The translations under genes were made by a program, and so were the position numbers. From the NCBI GenBank assembly GCA_017547865.1, contig JAFYOA010000240.1:1-8150 (forward strand): a DNA stretch of 8,150 nt. Reading direction: 5' to 3'. The DNA is from Clostridia bacterium (GTDB taxonomy: Bacteria > Bacillota_A > Clostridia > Oscillospirales > Acutalibacteraceae). Shown here in pieces: positions 5,859 to 8,150 of the stretch. How positions within the stretch are numbered: position 1 is the first letter of the stretch; every line of letters begins with the position of its first letter. Under the pieces are notes generated by a model. The model saw only the letters and a program-made list of their open reading frames with translations. It had not been told where the DNA came from and did not search any database.

Positions 5859-6611
5859 TCATTTTGTGTCATCCGCAGCTTCTTCCGCAGCCAAAGCAGC
5901 CAGCAGTTTGCGGTCTTTTTTGGTCAATTCCACCTCGGCGTACATATCGGGGCGGGCTTTTTGGGTACGCTGCAAAGACTGCACCCGGCGCCAATCGGCA
6001 ATTTTACCATGGTTGCCGGAAAGCAGCACTTCCGGCACAGCCTGGCCGCGCCACACCGCCGGGCGGGTATACTGGGGATATTCCAGCAGACCGTCAAAAT
6101 GGCTCTCGTCTTCAAAGCAGACATCCTCTGCCAGCACGCCGGGCAGCATACGGGCCACACAGTCGGTCAAAATCATCGCCGGCAGCTCACCGCCGGTCAG
6201 CACGTAATCTCCGCAGGAGATCTGCTCGTCCACATAGGTGTCGATGATCCGCTCGTCCAGGCCCTCGTAATGGCCGCACAGCAGCAGAAGATGGTCTTTT
6301 TCCGCCAGTTCCCGGGCCTTTTGCTGGGTAAGCACCTGCCCCTGGGGCGACATATAAATGATATGCGGACGGCTGCCGGTCTCATCGATCACGCTGTCGA
6401 TGGCATCCGCCATGGGCTCGGCCATCAGCAGCATGCCTTTGCCGCCGCCGAAAGGTCGGTCGTCCACACACTGGTGGCGATCGTAGGCGTGGTCACGCAG
6501 CTGGTGGCAGCAAATCTGCAAATGCCCCCGCCGCCGGGCGCGGCCCAAAATGCTGTCACCCAGAGAAGCCTCGCACATTTCGGGAAACAGGGTGATGATA
6601 TCAATCCTCAT
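5859..6611 (-). CDS. trmD: tRNA (guanine(37)-N(1))-methyltransferase TrmD
   Basis: TrmD methylates N1 of G37, next to the anticodon, in tRNAs reading CNN-type codons and so prevents +1 frameshifting. It is essential in many bacteria and forms a homodimer with a deep trefoil knot (SPOUT family). The 250-residue protein has the usual length. It shows MRIDIITLFP at the start, FGGGKGM at 54-60, the knot motifs MSPQGQ (87-92), CGHYEGLDERI (112-122) and GDYVLTGGELPA (134-145), Arg154, and the C-terminal LLSGNHGKI near 196-204. Where E. coli has Asp-Ser-Phe with the catalytic Asp169, this protein reads Glu-Ser-His (169-171) after Asp168, by motif alignment done by eye. The ATG at 6611 overlaps the rimM stop by 11 bases, a coupled arrangement; AAAGGGG lies at about 6628-6622. 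rplS, which often follows trmD, is not next. Confidence 0.97.
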   Translation of the reverse strand: MRIDIITLFPEMCEASLGDSILGRARRRGHLQICCHQLRDHAYDRHQCVDDRPFGGGKGMLLMAEPMADAIDSVIDETGSRPHIIYMSPQGQVLTQQKARELAEKDHLLLLCGHYEGLDERIIDTYVDEQISCGDYVLTGGELPAMILTDCVARMLPGVLAEDVCFEDESHFDGLLEYPQYTRPAVWRGQAVPEVLLSGNHGKIADWRRVQSLQRTQKARPDMYAEVELTKKDRKLLAALAAEEAADDTK

Positions 6612-7080
6612 CGTCGAAGATCCCCTTTACCGGACGCACCAGCACTGTGCCGGCCTCAATATCGGTGGAGACCAGCATGGCATCCACTGCCGGAAACAGA
6701 TGGTCCTTACCGTTTTCATCCCGCACACTGTACACATCGTTGGCGGCGGTCTGGAAGATATCGTTGATGGTGCCGTATACCCGCTCGGTATCGGCATCAA
6801 TCACCCGAAGGCCCAGCAGATCCTGCACAAAATAGCGGCCCTTGGGCAGGCGCACATCAGCGCGGTCCAGCAGCAGCACAGTGCCCCGCAGCAGGTCGCC
6901 CTGGGTAGCGGTTTCCACGCCCTTGAATTTCACCAGGAGCATGCCCTTGTGCACACGGGAGCTTTCCACTTCCATCAGGGAGTGATCGGCACGGTAAAAA
7001 CGGCGCAGCGGACGAATAAATTCCGCGGAATCGCACCAGGGTTCCACACGCACTTCACCGCGAATGCCGTGGGTAGCCAC
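6601..7080 (-). CDS. rimM: 16S rRNA processing protein RimM, body of the gene (normal 5' end cut off by a stop codon)
   Basis: RimM helps mature the 3' domain of 16S rRNA by binding ribosomal protein uS19 at the head of the small subunit. The frame from the GTG at 7080 gives 159 residues. The RimM N-terminal domain begins at once with VATHGIRGEVRV. The PRC-barrel domain runs from about 79 to 150 with RYFVQDLLGL, NDVYSV and LFPAV. The family normally has about ten more residues. These are present upstream in the same frame (YLEAGRI, then an ATG with GGAGGA 7 bases away), but a TAA at 7104-7102 interrupts them at codon 4. GTG 7080 is therefore only the first standard start after the stop, with a poor ribosome binding site, and would omit the first beta strand. 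The rest is intact with no frameshift. It may be a functional truncated gene, a recent pseudogene, or a sequence error. Confidence 0.8.
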   Translation of the reverse strand: MATHGIRGEVRVEPWCDSAEFIRPLRRFYRADHSLMEVESSRVHKGMLLVKFKGVETATQGDLLRGTVLLLDRADVRLPKGRYFVQDLLGLRVIDADTERVYGTINDIFQTAANDVYSVRDENGKDHLFPAVDAMLVSTDIEAGTVLVRPVKGIFDDED

Positions 7081-7113
7081 AATGCGGCCCGCTTCCAGAT
7101 ATTATTTGATCAT
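7081..7113 (-). other. rimM: Severed 5' end of rimM: ATG, two codons, then in-frame TAA
   Basis: From the ATG at 7113 the frame reads Met-Ile-Lys-stop-Tyr-Leu-Glu-Ala-Gly-Arg-Ile and then joins the RimM body at 7080 without a frame change. YLEAGRIV matches the family N-terminus (compare WFNVGKIV in Bacillus, from memory). The TAA lies at 7104-7102 and would be CAA (Gln) or AAA (Lys) after one base change. A strong GGAGGA at 7126-7121 shows the original initiation site is intact. TAA ends ptsH, rpsP and ffh in this same window, so it is a true stop here. Confidence 0.85.
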
Positions 7114-7145
7114 AGTGTGCTCCTCCACAAACAGGATATGCGGCC

Positions 7146-7161
7146 GGGGCAAGTTTGCCCA
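7146..7161. repeat. Short inverted repeat GGGCAA-GT-TTGCCC upstream of rimM
   Basis: A perfect 6-base inverted repeat around two bases lies between the terminator and the rimM ribosome binding site. It shares its half-site GGGCAA with the repeat upstream of ptsH (5741-5764). No T run follows, so it is not a terminator. It may be an operator or chance. Confidence 0.3.
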
Positions 7162-7167
7162 CAACCG

Positions 7168-7209
7168 AAAAAGGACGGCTTTGCGGCCAGAAGCCGGGCA
7201 AAACCGTCC
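7168..7209 (-). terminator. Strong intrinsic terminator between khpA and rimM
   Basis: A 6-bp GC-rich outer stem (7173-7178 with 7204-7209), one mismatch, a 5-bp stem (7180-7184 with 7198-7202) and a 3-bp stem (7185-7187 with 7193-7195, two bulged bases) close a 5-base loop. On the minus strand it is followed directly by TTTTT (7172-7168). It should end or reduce ffh-rpsP-khpA transcription before rimM-trmD. No clear sigma-A promoter is visible between it and rimM, so it may act as a partial terminator. Confidence 0.85.
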
Positions 7210-7243
7210 GCTCAGATCTACATCAACAGACCTGCGGCAAAGA

Positions 7244-7477
7244 TCAGTCGATCTCCACCGTAATTTTTTCGTTCCCACGGGTAGCAGCAGCACGCATAAC
7301 AACGCGAATCGCCTTGGCAATGCGGCCCTGCTTGCCGATCACGCGGCCCATGTCATCTTCGGCCACGTGCAGGTGGTACACCACGGAACCATCTTCAGCA
7401 GGCTCGTCCACGGCCACGCTGACAGCTTCCGGATGCTCCACGAGACCGCGGGCAATGGATGCGAGTAATTCTTTCAT
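7244..7477 (-). CDS. khpA: KH-domain RNA-binding protein KhpA (YlqC family)
   Basis: KhpA is a small single-KH-domain RNA-binding protein. In streptococci and other Firmicutes it pairs with KhpB (EloR/Jag) and affects cell elongation and the stability of RNAs. The 77-residue protein is of normal length. It carries the nucleic-acid-binding loop GKQG (48-51) within GRVIGKQGR at 44-52, flanked by the helices and strand of a type II KH fold. The ATG at 7477 has GAGGAC at 7490-7485. The gap to rpsP is 16 bases, so it is co-transcribed with rpsP, the usual rpsP-ylqC arrangement. ylqD, which lies between this gene and rimM in Bacillus, is absent, and a terminator takes its place. The stop is TGA. 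Confidence 0.94.
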   Translation of the reverse strand: MKELLASIARGLVEHPEAVSVAVDEPAEDGSVVYHLHVAEDDMGRVIGKQGRIAKAIRVVMRAAATRGNEKITVEID

Positions 7478-7493
7478 GCCTTACGTCCTCGAA

Positions 7494-7733
7494 TTAGAGA
7501 ACACCGTGCTTCTTGAACAGAGCCTTCACGGTATCGGTGGGCTGAGCGCCGGCAGCGATCCACTTCTGAGCCTTTTCGGGATCAACCTTCACAACGCTGG
7601 GCTCTTCCATGGGGTTGTAGTAACCGATTTCTTCGATGAAACGGCCATCACGGGGATAGCGGGAATCGGCAACAACGATACGATAGAAAGGAGCCTTCTT
7701 GGCGCCCATACGGCGCAGTCTGATTTTAACCAT
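7494..7733 (-). CDS. rpsP: 30S ribosomal protein bS16
   Basis: bS16 is a small-subunit ribosomal protein that binds 16S rRNA early in assembly and stabilises its 5' domain. The 79-residue protein begins [20 protein letters not shown], the family signature, followed by [11 protein letters not shown] and IEEIGYYNP. The ending ([13 protein letters not shown]) is also typical, and length matches short Firmicute forms. The ATG at 7733 has GGAGGA at 7747-7742, eight bases away. It lies 81 bases after ffh, with a possible promoter in that gap, and 16 bases before khpA. The stop is TAA. Confidence 0.97.
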   Translation of the reverse strand: MVKIRLRRMGAKKAPFYRIVVADSRYPRDGRFIEEIGYYNPMEEPSVVKVDPEKAQKWIAAGAQPTDTVKALFKKHGVL

Positions 7734-7772
7734 GGTGTTTTTCCTCCATTATGAAAAAAATTAAATGATTTT

Positions 7773-7802
7773 TATATATTTACCAAACCGTAAAGTTGGC
7801 AA
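7773..7802 (-). promoter_or_regulatory. Possible promoter for rpsP in the ffh-rpsP gap
   Basis: On the minus strand TTGCCA (7802-7797) and TATATA (7778-7773) are separated by 18 bases, in an AT-rich stretch just after the ffh stop. No terminator is seen in this gap, so ffh transcripts probably also read into rpsP. AT-rich DNA gives chance matches easily, so this is tentative. Confidence 0.35.
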
Positions 7803-7814
7803 TATCCAATTTGT

Positions 7815-8150
7815 TTAGAAGGGCAGGCCGCCGCCCATGCCGTTGCCGCCCAGCAGGTTGTTCATGCCGGCAGGCAGGCGCAGTTTGCCTTTTTTGCCCT
7901 TGCCGCCATTCTTCATCTGCTTCATCATCTTCTGCATCATTTCATACTGCTTGATGAGGCGGTTGACGTCTTCCACTTTCATACCGCTGCCGGCGGCAAT
8001 GCGGCGCTTGCGGGAGGCGTTGATCAGGTCAGGTTTGCTACGTTCGGCGGGGGTCATGGAAAGGATGATGGCAGACATGCGGTCCATAATGCGGTCGTCG
8101 ATGTCCACATCTTCTACCTGCTTGCCCAGGCCGGGCAGCTTGGAGAGCAC
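7815..8150 (-). CDS. ffh: Signal recognition particle protein Ffh, C-terminal part (5' end outside window)
   Basis: Ffh (SRP54) binds 4.5S/SRP RNA and signal sequences of nascent membrane and secreted proteins, and docks with FtsY at the membrane. Only the last 111 residues are present, covering the methionine-rich M domain. SRKRRIAAGSG is the RNA-binding core, followed by KVEDVNRLIKQYEMMQKMMKQM and a flexible Gly/Met-rich tail ending GGGLPF. The NG GTPase domain must lie beyond 8150. The frame is open to the window edge, and the GTG at the edge is just an internal valine codon. It is the upstream neighbour of rpsP as in other Firmicutes (ylxM-ffh-rpsP). The stop is TAA. Confidence 0.95.
   Translation of the reverse strand: MLSKLPGLGKQVEDVDIDDRIMDRMSAIILSMTPAERSKPDLINASRKRRIAAGSGMKVEDVNRLIKQYEMMQKMMKQMKNGGKGKKGKLRLPAGMNNLLGGNGMGGGLPF

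Noticed and set aside
7102..7104. TAA recoded as glutamine (altered genetic code)
   Set aside because: TAA ends ptsH, rpsP and ffh at their expected lengths in this window, and no other gene here has an internal TAA.
1..8150. Mobile element, CRISPR array, toxin-antitoxin, phage or defence genes, tRNA or rRNA
   Set aside because: Every reading frame of note is a recognised housekeeping gene or its shadow. I saw no repeat array, transposase or integrase motif, or RNA gene fold on either strand.
7815..8150. The frame at the right edge as a complete 111-residue protein
   Set aside because: It is the M domain of Ffh and stays open to the window edge; the GTG at 8150 is an internal codon without any visible ribosome binding site.

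Overview
The window is a run of ordinary bacterial housekeeping genes, all read from the minus strand, so transcription runs from high to low coordinates. The gene order (ffh-rpsP-khpA-rimM-trmD; rsmD-coaD-coiled-coil protein; mraZ-rsmH), strong AGGAGG-type ribosome binding sites, sigma-A promoters and U-tract terminators point to a Firmicute. The GC-rich coding sequence and the protein sequences suggest class Clostridia, perhaps the Oscillospiraceae (Faecalibacterium/Gemmiger-like). The family-level placement is inference.

Layout in the direction of transcription. (1) 8150-7244: the 3' end of ffh (SRP GTPase, M domain), rpsP (ribosomal protein bS16) and khpA (KH-domain RNA-binding protein). 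A strong intrinsic terminator at 7168-7209 follows. (2) 7113-5859: rimM and trmD, overlapping by 11 bases. rimM carries an in-frame TAA at codon 4, just after a good ribosome binding site and ATG, while the rest of the frame is intact. (3) 5733-5285: sigma-A promoter, ptsH (HPr) and a long terminator hairpin. (4) 5265-3400: uvrC, which begins right after that terminator with no room for a promoter of its own. (5) 3403-1620: a near-consensus promoter overlapping the uvrC stop codon, then rsmD, coaD and a coiled-coil protein joined by overlapping stop and start codons, closed by a terminator. (6) 1592-1: tandem promoters, a cluster of MraZ-box-like repeats, then mraZ, rsmH and the first two codons of a further gene (probably ftsL), which is the start of the division and cell-wall (dcw) cluster. 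The 301-base gap between mraZ and the coiled-coil gene is accounted for by the terminator, promoters, boxes and leader.

The genes serve translation and ribosome maturation (bS16, RimM, RsmD, RsmH, TrmD, KhpA), protein export (Ffh), sugar transport and carbon regulation (HPr), DNA repair (UvrC), coenzyme A synthesis (CoaD) and division control (MraZ). I see no mobile element, CRISPR array, RNA gene, phage gene or new defence system. The point most worth checking is the nonsense codon in rimM together with the terminator just upstream of it. Next come the MraZ-box region, the terminator between ptsH and uvrC, and the coiled-coil protein of unknown function.
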